DNA of 64,000 bases from Prodigiosinella confusarubida (GTDB taxonomy: Bacteria > Pseudomonadota > Gammaproteobacteria > Enterobacterales > Enterobacteriaceae), in the NCBI RefSeq assembly GCF_002847015.1, contig NZ_CP025085.1:3720001-3784000 (forward strand). The letters run 5' to 3'. The stretch's first letter is position 1. Every line of letters starts with the position of its first letter. A model generated the notes under the pieces. It searched no databases. It was given only the letters and a program-made list of their open reading frames with translations, and was not told where the DNA came from. A program made the translations under genes and the position numbers. Below are positions 17,632 to 26,205 of this stretch, piece after piece.

Positions 17632-18963
17632 TCACATCATGCCCGGCGCATCAAGCCCGGAACCATCCACCAGTCGTGAATAACGAAACGGAGTCGGGTC
17701 AACAATCGGCGTATCACCTGCGATCAAGTCAGCGGCCAGACGCCCGGCACCGGGGCCGATACCAAAACCATGGGCACTGTAACCCGCCGACAGTAACAGA
17801 CCTGGCAATTTTTCCACCGGAGAAATAACCGGAATGGCGTCCGGCGTGCTGTCGATCATCCCACCCCAGGCTTGTACCGCTCGCACGGCAGCCAGTGTCG
17901 GATACTCTTTCCGCATCGCCGACAGACCTTCCTGCACCATCGACATATCCGCCGCCGGATCAAGGATACGTACCTTTTCAAACGGTGAACGTGCATCAAA
18001 TTGCCAGGACGCGACAGTTTCCGGGCCAGTGAAGAACGGCTTGAACCCGATACGGAGTGAAAGATTTTTGCGGCGCGACTTGAATGTTGGATAGAACTGC
18101 CGGGCATAGCGCAAGCTCTGGATGCCCGGTTCCAATCTTCCCCGACCAGAAACGGAGACCGTATAGCTGCCATCCATCTGTGGTCGACAGGCAAATGCGG
18201 CGGTATAGAAAGGCATGCTGATCACTTGTTCAATCGGCGCGGTACGAAACGCGGTTCCGATAACATTACCCAATGGCAGCTCGATACCATGACGGCGACA
18301 GAACATCGAGGTCCACACGCCACCCGCACAAACCACACGGGTCGTTTTAACCAGCCCGCGTTCCGTCCACACCCCACTTACCTTGCCTGCGGAAATATCC
18401 AGCCCACGCACCGCGCACTGCTGGATAACATCGGCACCCAGACGTTGTGCGGCGATCACCAGTCCGGCACAGGCCAACGCGGGTTCAGCATGACCATCCA
18501 TCGGCGATGACACGCCCCCTAACCAACGAGTAGTGCTGCCCGGCGTCATGGCTTTGGCCTGCTCGGCGGTCAGAATATCGCTGCGCACACCATAGGCTTT
18601 AGCCATTTTTCCCCAACGATCCCAGGCATCAATCTCCGTCTGATCCTGCGTGGCATACAGTAAACCGGAGCGACGGAATCCCAGTTCCTCGCTGGTTTCA
18701 TGCTGTATCTCTTCCCAGCGCTGCAAAGCATAGATAATTAACGGCAACTCCCGCTCATCCCGGTTCTGCTGTCGACACCAGCCCCAGTTACGGCTGGACT
18801 GCTCCGCCCCGACCAACCCTTTCTCCAGCAACAAGACACTGATCCCTTTTTTTGCCAGTTCGTACGTCGCTGCGGCACCGGCAATGCCGGCACCCATCAC
18901 CACCACATCCACCGCTTCCGGTAAGTGACTGCTATCCTGAACATATCTGATCGGTGCTGGCAT
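17632..18963 (-). CDS. FAD-dependent oxidoreductase, DadA/amine-oxidase family
   Basis: 443-residue DAO-fold enzyme with the N-terminal dinucleotide motif DVVVMGAGIAGAAATYELAKKG and a C-terminal FAD contact GLLLSAGYSAHGFGIGPGAG. SSRNWGWCRQQNRDERELPL after the first motif is characteristic of a subgroup of glycine/sarcosine/D-amino-acid oxidase-like proteins. It presumably oxidises a C-N bond of a secondary or primary amine. There is no signal peptide. Part of the leftward operon, following the ABC ATPase gene by 87 bases. Confidence 0.88.
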   Translation of the reverse strand: MPAPIRYVQDSSHLPEAVDVVVMGAGIAGAAATYELAKKGISVLLLEKGLVGAEQSSRNWGWCRQQNRDERELPLIIYALQRWEEIQHETSEELGFRRSGLLYATQDQTEIDAWDRWGKMAKAYGVRSDILTAEQAKAMTPGSTTRWLGGVSSPMDGHAEPALACAGLVIAAQRLGADVIQQCAVRGLDISAGKVSGVWTERGLVKTTRVVCAGGVWTSMFCRRHGIELPLGNVIGTAFRTAPIEQVISMPFYTAAFACRPQMDGSYTVSVSGRGRLEPGIQSLRYARQFYPTFKSRRKNLSLRIGFKPFFTGPETVASWQFDARSPFEKVRILDPAADMSMVQEGLSAMRKEYPTLAAVRAVQAWGGMIDSTPDAIPVISPVEKLPGLLLSAGYSAHGFGIGPGAGRLAADLIAGDTPIVDPTPFRYSRLVDGSGLDAPGMM

Positions 18964-19003
18964 CTGTTTTCCTCTGTTTAACCGTATGGTGTCATATTGT
19001 CTT

Positions 19004-19018
19004 GCCCGGTATGCGGGC
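19004..19018. promoter_or_regulatory. Small GC hairpin inside the amine operon
   Basis: GCCCG-GTATG-CGGGC lies in the 87-base gap between the ABC ATPase and FAD oxidoreductase genes. It could be an mRNA processing or attenuation stem that separates transporter from enzyme expression; no T-run follows on the minus strand. Confidence 0.3.
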
Positions 19019-19050
19019 TTATTGCTGCAAGGTGGTGGTGTTACCCGACA

Positions 19051-20727
19051 CTATTCCGCTTTTAAAATCTCGCTAGGCAGTGCTTCATGCTCTTCCAGCC
19101 AGCCTTGCCGTAATTCCGGCACCGCCCGTTTCAATCGCTCATAATACAAATCAGTAGAGGGTTTATCGTAATCGGCCCGCACTACCTGCGTCACCTTGCG
19201 GCCACCCTGCATAACAATAATCTCATCGCACACGGCACGTACCGCATGCAGATCGTGGCTGATAAATATCACCGTCAACCCGAGTTCCCGACGCAGGTCG
19301 GTAATTAAATCCAGTATGGCGGCGGCCACCACCGTATCCAGCGCCGAAGTGACCTCATCACACAAAATCAGATCAGGTTCGGCAGCCAGCGCCCGCGCCA
19401 GATTAACCCGCTGTTTCTGACCACCGGACAGCGCGGCGGGACAGCGATGCAACACATCATGCGGCAGCTTGACCAGATCGAGTAATTGCCGCACCCGCCG
19501 TTCCAGCACTACACCGCGCAGCCCGTGAAAAAGCATCAACGGGCGTTTGATTATGGTGCCAATGGAGTGGGCCGGATTCAGCGCTGTATCCGCCATCTGG
19601 AACACATACTGGATGCGCCGCAGCTCATCCTGTGAACGTTGTGACAAGCTGGCGGCAATGTAGTGACCATTAAACAGAATGTGACCGTCACCCGGCACAT
19701 TGATACCGGCAATCACATGTGCCAGCGTGGTTTTCCCCGATCCGGATTCACCGATAATCCCCAGTGCCTGACCGCGATATAGCCGGAAATTAAAATCGTC
19801 CAGTATTTTGACCCGCGGCTGCCCATCCGCACCCTTTGGCCCATAACCTGCTACCAAATCACGCACTTCCAGCAGTGGCTGCACCGTTGATTCTTGCGGC
19901 TGCCATACACTTTCACGTTGATGTTGTCGGGCCGCCGCCAGCAAGGCACGGGTATATTCCGCCTGCGGTGCCGTCAGCAATTGGCCGGTGGTGCCATACT
20001 CCGCGATATTGCCATTGAGCAAGACCAGAATACGGTCTGCCATCTGGGCTACCACCGCCAGATCGTGACTGACGTAAACCGCCGTCATGCCGCGCTGGCG
20101 CACCACACGCCGGAACACTTTCAGCACCTCCACCTGCGTGGTGACATCCAGCGCGGTGGTGGGTTCATCCAGAATCACCACCGCCGGATCACTCATCAGG
20201 GCCATCGCCGTCATCAACCGCTGCAACTGACCGCCAGACACCTGATGCGGATAGCGCTGACCAATACTTTCCGGTTCAGGCAGCGCCAAATCGCGGAACA
20301 GCGCCTGTGCTTTGGCTTGTGCCTCTTTACGCCGCATCAGACCGTGGATCAGTACCGGCTCAATCACCTGTTCCATAATCCGCATCGCCGGATTAAACGC
20401 CGCGGCGGCGCTCTGGGGAATATAGGCCACCCGATTGCCACGAAACTGACATAACCGGGATGGCGTCAACGAACGGACATCCGTACCGGCAACGTGAATG
20501 TTACCGTCGGCAATCCGGCAACCGTGACGGGCATAGCCCATCAACGCCAGTGCGATGGTGGTTTTGCCGGAACCGGATTCACCAATCAGCGCCAGCACTT
20601 CGCCTTTCTGTACCGTAAAGCGAATATCGGAGACCAGATTCACCTCCTGGCCCCCATCAGTCTGAGCGACAATACGCAGGTTCTCTACCGAAACCAGCGG
20701 CCGCGCTGTATGCGCTGTCACGTTCAT
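19051..20727 (-). CDS. ABC importer ATPase, two fused nucleotide-binding domains (Dpp/Opp type)
   Basis: 558 residues holding two complete ABC ATPase units. Walker A: GESGSGKTTIALALMG near residue 54 and GESGSGKTTLAHVIAG near 338. Signatures: VSGGQLQRLMTAMAL and LSGGQKQRVNLARAL. Walker B: VVILDEPTTALD and LILCDEVTSALD. The fused arrangement occurs in GsiA/YejF-like peptide importers, replacing separate D and F subunits. It energises the two permeases encoded immediately upstream and overlaps the second permease gene by 4 bases. Confidence 0.95.
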   Translation of the reverse strand: MNVTAHTARPLVSVENLRIVAQTDGGQEVNLVSDIRFTVQKGEVLALIGESGSGKTTIALALMGYARHGCRIADGNIHVAGTDVRSLTPSRLCQFRGNRVAYIPQSAAAAFNPAMRIMEQVIEPVLIHGLMRRKEAQAKAQALFRDLALPEPESIGQRYPHQVSGGQLQRLMTAMALMSDPAVVILDEPTTALDVTTQVEVLKVFRRVVRQRGMTAVYVSHDLAVVAQMADRILVLLNGNIAEYGTTGQLLTAPQAEYTRALLAAARQHQRESVWQPQESTVQPLLEVRDLVAGYGPKGADGQPRVKILDDFNFRLYRGQALGIIGESGSGKTTLAHVIAGINVPGDGHILFNGHYIAASLSQRSQDELRRIQYVFQMADTALNPAHSIGTIIKRPLMLFHGLRGVVLERRVRQLLDLVKLPHDVLHRCPAALSGGQKQRVNLARALAAEPDLILCDEVTSALDTVVAAAILDLITDLRRELGLTVIFISHDLHAVRAVCDEIIVMQGGRKVTQVVRADYDKPSTDLYYERLKRAVPELRQGWLEEHEALPSEILKAE

Positions 20728-21575
20728 GCACTCCCCCTGGCCAGCGTAAGTGGTCGCCGCGTTTGTAGACTGTCAATAAACAGGTTGGCGCCGATAGTCA
20801 GGCTGGCGATAGCGATGGCAGGCATCAGCACCGCCGGAGCACCATCAAACAATCCTTGCATGTTTTCCCGTACCAACGTACCCCAGTCAGCATAAGGTGG
20901 CTGCACTCCTAGCCCAAGGAAACTCAACCCACTGAGCAGCAGGACGATATAGACAAATCGCAGACCCAAATCAGTCAACATCGGATGCAGCATATTCGGC
21001 AGGATATCGTGCACGGCGATATACCAGCGACTTTCCCCCCGCAAGCGGGCCACCTGTACATAGTCCATTGAGCGCAGACTGCTGGCCATCGCGTAGGCAA
21101 TACGATAAGCACCGGGCCAGTAGGTCACCACCGCGGTGAGAATCAGCATCGGTAGCGACGACCCAAACACCGCGACCATCATCAAGGCCAGAATCTTGCC
21201 GGGCATAATCAGCAACGCATCATTGATGCGGCCAATCACTTCCTCCAGCCAGCGCCCTGCCAATGCGGCAAACAACGCCAGCGCCGTTCCCAGCAGGCTT
21301 GCCAGCAATGCGGCCGTCAGCGCCAGCCCGAGGGTATAACGCGCGCCATACAGAATCCGGCTCAGCATATCCCGGCCGAGATAGTCGGTACCCAGCCAGA
21401 AGTGGCGGTTGACGTCGCCGAACAGATCACCGCTGCCGATATCCTCCAGACTATGCGGCGCCAGGCTATTTCCGCACACCGCCATCAAAATCCAGAACAG
21501 GGTGATCGATAAACCCACCCGCCCGGCGATCGACAGTGATAAAACAAAGCGCCACGGCAACAAGAGTCGGTTCAT
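20724..21575 (-). CDS. ABC importer permease, DppC/OppC type
   Basis: 283-residue inner-membrane permease with about six hydrophobic segments and the binding-protein-dependent loop ASSLRSMDYVQVARLRGESR (EAA-type) followed by HDILPNMLHPML, typical of DppC. The ATG at 21575 lies behind GGAGGGG and shares one base with the stop of the upstream permease gene (TGATG). A GTG four codons earlier is possible but lies inside the ribosome site. Confidence 0.93.
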   Translation of the reverse strand: MNRLLLPWRFVLSLSIAGRVGLSITLFWILMAVCGNSLAPHSLEDIGSGDLFGDVNRHFWLGTDYLGRDMLSRILYGARYTLGLALTAALLASLLGTALALFAALAGRWLEEVIGRINDALLIMPGKILALMMVAVFGSSLPMLILTAVVTYWPGAYRIAYAMASSLRSMDYVQVARLRGESRWYIAVHDILPNMLHPMLTDLGLRFVYIVLLLSGLSFLGLGVQPPYADWGTLVRENMQGLFDGAPAVLMPAIAIASLTIGANLFIDSLQTRRPLTLARGSA

Positions 21576-22528
21576 CAGCCCCTCCACTTAGGATTGAACG
21601 CAATGGTGATAATGTCCGCCATCAGCAACAACGACAAATAGCAGACCGAGAAAAACATCACGCAGATCTGTACCACCGGCAGATCACGGTTGCTGACCGC
21701 ATCCACCATCTGGCTGGCCAGACCGGGATAGCTGAAAATGGTTTCAATAATCAGCACCCCGCCGAACAAATAGGACAGACTGAGCGAGACGGCATTGGCA
21801 ATCGGCCCTACTGCGTTGGGTAAAGCATGACGCAGGATGGCACGCAGTGGTGAAACCCCTTTGAGCAACGTCATCTCAAGATAGGGGCTGTCCATCTGAT
21901 TGATGATGGCCGAACGCGTCATCCGCGCCATCTGTGCCACCAGCACACAACACAGGGTTATCACCGGCAATGCGTAGGTACGCAAAAAGCCCGTCAGATC
22001 CTGATTCGGCGACCCCAGAGACATAGCGGGAACCCAATGCAGCTTCACCGCAAAAATCAATACCGCCACCGTCGCCACCAGAAACTCCGGCACGGCTACT
22101 ACGGACATCGTGCCAATCACCAGCACGCGATCCAACAGAGAACCACGTTTCATCGCCGCAGTAATACCAATCAACAGCGACAATGGGACAGATACCAGCG
22201 TGGTAACGGCTGCCAGCTCAAACGTGGCCGGAATGCGTTGCGCGATCAATTGCGTGACCGGAACATTACTGGCGAAAGAGGTGCCAAAATTCCCGTGCAA
22301 TATACCGGTAATCCACAAGATATAACGTACCGGCAAGGGTTGATCCAACCCCAGTTGCTGACGCAGCGCCGCCACGGTTTCCGGCGTGGCGGACTGCCCG
22401 AGAATCATTTGGGCCGCATCCCCCGGCAACAGACTGGTGATGAAAAACACCAGTGCCGAGATAATCAGTATCATCAACAGACCCGTGCCACAGCGCCGGG
22501 CGATCAGTGCCAACATGTACCGGTTCAT
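21575..22528 (-). CDS. ABC importer permease, DppB/OppB type
   Basis: 317-residue permease of the DppB family: N-terminal helix, then LPGDAAQMILGQSATPETVA (family landmark), and the EAA-type loop near MDSPYLEMTLLKGVSPLRAI with LRHALPNAVGPIAN. About six membrane helices. It follows the binding-protein gene after 15 bases and overlaps the next permease, consistent with an obligate heterodimer. Confidence 0.94.
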   Translation of the reverse strand: MNRYMLALIARRCGTGLLMILIISALVFFITSLLPGDAAQMILGQSATPETVAALRQQLGLDQPLPVRYILWITGILHGNFGTSFASNVPVTQLIAQRIPATFELAAVTTLVSVPLSLLIGITAAMKRGSLLDRVLVIGTMSVVAVPEFLVATVAVLIFAVKLHWVPAMSLGSPNQDLTGFLRTYALPVITLCCVLVAQMARMTRSAIINQMDSPYLEMTLLKGVSPLRAILRHALPNAVGPIANAVSLSLSYLFGGVLIIETIFSYPGLASQMVDAVSNRDLPVVQICVMFFSVCYLSLLLMADIITIAFNPKWRG

Positions 22529-22543
22529 TACGCTTCTCCTTGA

Positions 22544-24148
22544 TCAGGCAGACAACCAGGCAAATTCATGGAAGCGATAGCCCATCAGCAGACCTGACGG
22601 CCAGGCCTCAATTCCTTTCACCTTACGGCTGTAACCATCAAGAGAACTGATGAACAACGGAATGAGTGTGCTGTTATGCTCATAAATCAGCTTCTGCATA
22701 TCACCGTACATCTGCTTGCGTTTTGCCGTATCACGCTCACTACGCGCTTGCATCAGCAACTGGTCAAACTGCACATTCTTCCAGCCGGATTCATTCCACG
22801 GTGCATCAGAACGGTAAAATTGAGAGAACAGCATATCCAGCGTCGGGCGCGGATTAATGGAGCCGTAACCGATGGGATCTTTCATCCAGTGTGCTGACCA
22901 GTAGCCATCATAGGGTACGCGTCGTACCTGCAAATTCATCCCCACCGATTTCCCAATCTGTTGTAATAACTGACCGCCTTCCACCGCCCCTTCAATATTC
23001 GGCGTGGTAACAATTTCGGCTTTGATGCCCTGTAGACCAGCCTTTTTCAGATGAAAGCGGGCTTTATCCAGATCGTAGGGCCGCTGAGGCAGATCCTTGT
23101 TGTACATCGGATGCCAGGGTGGAACCGGCACATCGTTGGCAATGTCGCCATAGCCCTGCAACACGGTTTTCAACAACATTTCTCGCGGTTGCATGTATTT
23201 CATGGCCAGAACAAAATCAGGATTGTTTCCCGGCGCATGATCAGCGCGGATGATCAGGTCGCTGTACATACCGGACTTACTTTCCAGAATGCCGAACTGA
23301 TTGCTCTGGTTGAGGCGTTTTACATCCCGGGCCCCAATGGTCGCCACGACATGCAGGTCGCCAGACAATAGTGCGTTAACGCGGGCCGCCTGATCGGTCA
23401 CGCCCAGCAGTTCGACTTCATCCAGATGCGGCAGTCCCGGTTTCCAGTAATTTTTATTACGGATCCCTACCGAACGCACACCCGGTGAAAATTCCTGACA
23501 AACATAAGGCCCCGTGCCCACGGCTTTGGTGAAGCTTTTGGTGCCGTCCTGCAGGATCAAGAATGGGCTGGTGGCAAGGATGGACGGCAAATCAAAGTTG
23601 GGCTGTACCAGCACAATCTTTACTTCTGTCGGGTTGATCGTCGTTGCCGACTGAATCTGATCCGCCAGCTTGATAGCCACTGAACCGACTGCCGGATCTT
23701 TATGCCGCAGCAGGGAATAAACCGCATCCTGTGCTGTCAACGGTTTACCATCGTGGAACGTGACGCCGGAACGCAGTTTGAACTGCCAGACGCGACCATC
23801 GGTAGTTTCAATACTCTCGGCCAAGGCTGGCTGAGGGATCATGTGTTTATCCAGCTCGGTCAACCCATTGTAAAACATGAACTGGCGCGTGTAGTCGCCA
23901 TTATTACTGCCTTTAGCTGGGTCGAGGGTATCGGTAGCCGAGGCATTGGACACCGCTGCACGCAGTTTTCCGCCGTTGACCGGGGTTTCGGCGGCGAAGC
24001 CCAGATCCGGGAAACCGAACAGCCCGGTACTCATCACCACACCAGCAGACAGCAGCTTGATGACGCCCCGCCGGGAAAACGACACATCGGTGATGGCTTG
24101 CGTCAGCGGTGAAATCTTTACCTGGTTATTTTTATCAAATTTACTCAT
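22544..24148 (-). CDS. ABC importer substrate-binding protein, Dpp/Opp family, Tat-type signal
   Basis: 534-residue family 5 solute-binding protein. The N-terminus has a twin-arginine-like signal (SFSRRGVIKLLSAG, arginines 26-27) with an expected cut near FAAE at residue 53. Family landmarks: DTLDPAKGSNNGDYTRQFMF, WQFKLRSGVTFHDGKPLTAQ and GTGPYVCQEFSPG. Most members bind peptides, but relatives bind nickel, opines or other amines. Tat export of a binding protein is uncommon in the Dpp family and suggests folding before export or a legacy of its origin. Confidence 0.92.
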   Translation of the reverse strand: MSKFDKNNQVKISPLTQAITDVSFSRRGVIKLLSAGVVMSTGLFGFPDLGFAAETPVNGGKLRAAVSNASATDTLDPAKGSNNGDYTRQFMFYNGLTELDKHMIPQPALAESIETTDGRVWQFKLRSGVTFHDGKPLTAQDAVYSLLRHKDPAVGSVAIKLADQIQSATTINPTEVKIVLVQPNFDLPSILATSPFLILQDGTKSFTKAVGTGPYVCQEFSPGVRSVGIRNKNYWKPGLPHLDEVELLGVTDQAARVNALLSGDLHVVATIGARDVKRLNQSNQFGILESKSGMYSDLIIRADHAPGNNPDFVLAMKYMQPREMLLKTVLQGYGDIANDVPVPPWHPMYNKDLPQRPYDLDKARFHLKKAGLQGIKAEIVTTPNIEGAVEGGQLLQQIGKSVGMNLQVRRVPYDGYWSAHWMKDPIGYGSINPRPTLDMLFSQFYRSDAPWNESGWKNVQFDQLLMQARSERDTAKRKQMYGDMQKLIYEHNSTLIPLFISSLDGYSRKVKGIEAWPSGLLMGYRFHEFAWLSA

Positions 24149-24181
24149 CTGTCTACCCTCAAAATGATAACGTTGTAGAAC

Positions 24182-25459
24182 TCAGGAGAACCGATCCCTG
24201 GCTTTGTAGTAGAGACCCGCTAGTGGTAAAAACCAGGGTTTGCCGAAATAACCGGGTATCGCTGGCCAGTGCTTGCGCATCCACGGGTTATCGCCAGCAT
24301 GACCAGTAACACAGTTCGCCATAACGTTTCCCATCCATACCGACATCTGAGTACCGTGTCCGCTATAACCTACCGAATAGAACACGCCATCATGTTCACC
24401 AGCCCGAGGTAAACGATCGGCGGTCATATCTACCTGCCCCCCCCAGCAGTAATCAATCCGGGCTTCTCGCAATACGGGGAATAGCGCACTCATACCCGCT
24501 TTCAGTACCTCGCCACTGCGCTGATCCGAGGTCGGGTTGCTCATCGCAAAGCGAGCACGGCCGCCGAAAATCAGCCGTTGATCTGCCGTAGTACGAAAAT
24601 AATTGCCGATATTCATCGACGTCACATAAGTGCGTGTCGTCGGAAACAGCGCGGCCAACAACCTGGCATCCAATGGCTCCGTAGCCACGATAAAGCTGCC
24701 CACGGGAATAATGCGGCGCTGGAACCAGCGGAACGGGCCGTGATTAGAACAACCGGTCGCCATCAATACCCGGTCGGCATCGATTTCACCACGCGGCGTT
24801 ATTACCCGGTGGCGATAGCCTTCCACCCGATGCAGCCCCGTCACAGGAGTCTGTTCAAAAATACGTGCGCCATGACGAGCCGCCACATTCGCCAGCCCAA
24901 TGCCAAACTTGCCCATGTGCATCTGTCCGCCACGGTGTTGAATCAACCCGCCATGAAAACGGTCGCTACCGATTTCATGACGGACATCCGCCGCACTCAC
25001 CAGCTCAACCTCTGGATCAACCGTGTTACGCATCATTTCCCAGGCCGCCTGCAACACCGGGAAATGGGACGGTTTACTGGCCAGTTTCAGCTTTCCGCAA
25101 CGCAGGAAATCACACTCGATCTGCTCTTCCACCACCAGCCGCTGCACATAATCGACGGCATCGGCATAAGCACGGTAATAGCGGCTGGCCTGCTCCAGCC
25201 CCTGACGGGCGACCAGTGAAGAAAAGTTTTGCGCCACACCGGTATTGCAATGCCCCCCGTTGCGACCTGACGCCTGTCCCAGCACCGTTTCCGCTTCTAA
25301 CACCACGACTTGCTGTCCGCTGCGGGCCAGACTTCTCGCCGCAGACAACCCGGTAAACCCGGCACCGATCACCACCACATCAGCCTGTGACGGCAGTGCA
25401 TCCTGATCCCCGCCAGTGAAAGCCGGTGCTGTTGCCTGCCAGAAGGATTCCAGTTTCAT
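24182..25459 (-). CDS. FAD-dependent oxidoreductase, PuuB-like
   Basis: 425-residue DAO-fold enzyme: VVIGAGFTGLSAARSLARSG at residues about 30-50, then GQASGRNGGHCNTGVAQ, the glycine-rich signature of gamma-glutamylputrescine oxidase (PuuB) and related secondary-amine oxidases, and YSVGYSGHGTQMSVWMG near the C-terminus. The reaction would release an aldehyde and an amine with H2O2. Its neighbours are an aldehyde dehydrogenase and a HAD enzyme, arguing for aldehyde formation. PuuA and PuuD are not found nearby, so it is not the standard Puu pathway. Confidence 0.88.
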   Translation of the reverse strand: MKLESFWQATAPAFTGGDQDALPSQADVVVIGAGFTGLSAARSLARSGQQVVVLEAETVLGQASGRNGGHCNTGVAQNFSSLVARQGLEQASRYYRAYADAVDYVQRLVVEEQIECDFLRCGKLKLASKPSHFPVLQAAWEMMRNTVDPEVELVSAADVRHEIGSDRFHGGLIQHRGGQMHMGKFGIGLANVAARHGARIFEQTPVTGLHRVEGYRHRVITPRGEIDADRVLMATGCSNHGPFRWFQRRIIPVGSFIVATEPLDARLLAALFPTTRTYVTSMNIGNYFRTTADQRLIFGGRARFAMSNPTSDQRSGEVLKAGMSALFPVLREARIDYCWGGQVDMTADRLPRAGEHDGVFYSVGYSGHGTQMSVWMGNVMANCVTGHAGDNPWMRKHWPAIPGYFGKPWFLPLAGLYYKARDRFS

Positions 25460-25494
25460 TACCCGCCCCTTTTCGTTACGGCGTAATTTGTGGT

Positions 25495-26163
25495 TTAAAG
25501 CCCGACGATGGCAGCCAGCCCACCGATATTGCTAATTTCGGTGTAGCCATAATATGGATTGGCGGCATCATGCCCGCGGTTTACAAAAACCTTATGGGTA
25601 ATCCCCATGTCGTGGGCAGTCATCAGGTCATAACGCAGGCTAGAAGAAACATGCAGGATCTCTTCCGGGCCACAGTTGAGCTGCTCGAGCATATATTCAA
25701 AGGCCCGCATCTGCGGTTTATAAGCACCAGCCTGCTCGGCGGTGAAAACCTTGTAAATCGGCGCGCCCAGGCGCGGCACGTGATATGTGATCAAGTCATC
25801 CATAGAATTGGTCAGCAGCACCAGCGGGAATTCACGTGCCACAGTTGCCAGCCCGGCGGGAACATCCGGATGCGGTCCCCAGGTGGTGACAGCGGTATTG
25901 ATGGTGTCACAGTCACGTTCGTCACAATGGAGATGCCATTTGGCACAGGTGCGTTGAAGCGCGTTACCCACTACCTGCGAATAGGGTTTCCACGCGCCCA
26001 ACACTTCATCCATACGGTAGGCCGAGAAATCGCTGATGAATCCAGGCATATCCGTTTCGCTGACCCGATCAGCAAATCTGGCGGCAGCAGCACCGGCCAT
26101 ATCAAATTTGATCAGAGTGCCATAGCAATCGAACGTGATGTATTTCGGTTTAAACACAGCCAT
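25495..26163 (-). CDS. HAD-superfamily hydrolase, haloacid dehalogenase type II
   Basis: 222 residues. Motif I is ITFDCYGTLIKFD near residue 8-20, with the nucleophile Asp of the FDCYGTL pattern used by L-2-haloacid dehalogenases; motif II LLTNS near residue 117; motif III lysine in GAYKPQMRAF; and HVSSSLRYDLMTAHDMG in place of the usual HVGDS/HVAAH region. Type II members either dehalogenate or act as phosphatases on small substrates. Why it sits between an amine oxidase and an aldehyde dehydrogenase is unclear. Confidence 0.85.
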   Translation of the reverse strand: MAVFKPKYITFDCYGTLIKFDMAGAAAARFADRVSETDMPGFISDFSAYRMDEVLGAWKPYSQVVGNALQRTCAKWHLHCDERDCDTINTAVTTWGPHPDVPAGLATVAREFPLVLLTNSMDDLITYHVPRLGAPIYKVFTAEQAGAYKPQMRAFEYMLEQLNCGPEEILHVSSSLRYDLMTAHDMGITHKVFVNRGHDAANPYYGYTEISNIGGLAAIVGL

Positions 26164-26205
26164 TTGCTACCTCAAAAAGTCAAAAATGGAAAACACCGTG
26201 CTGAT

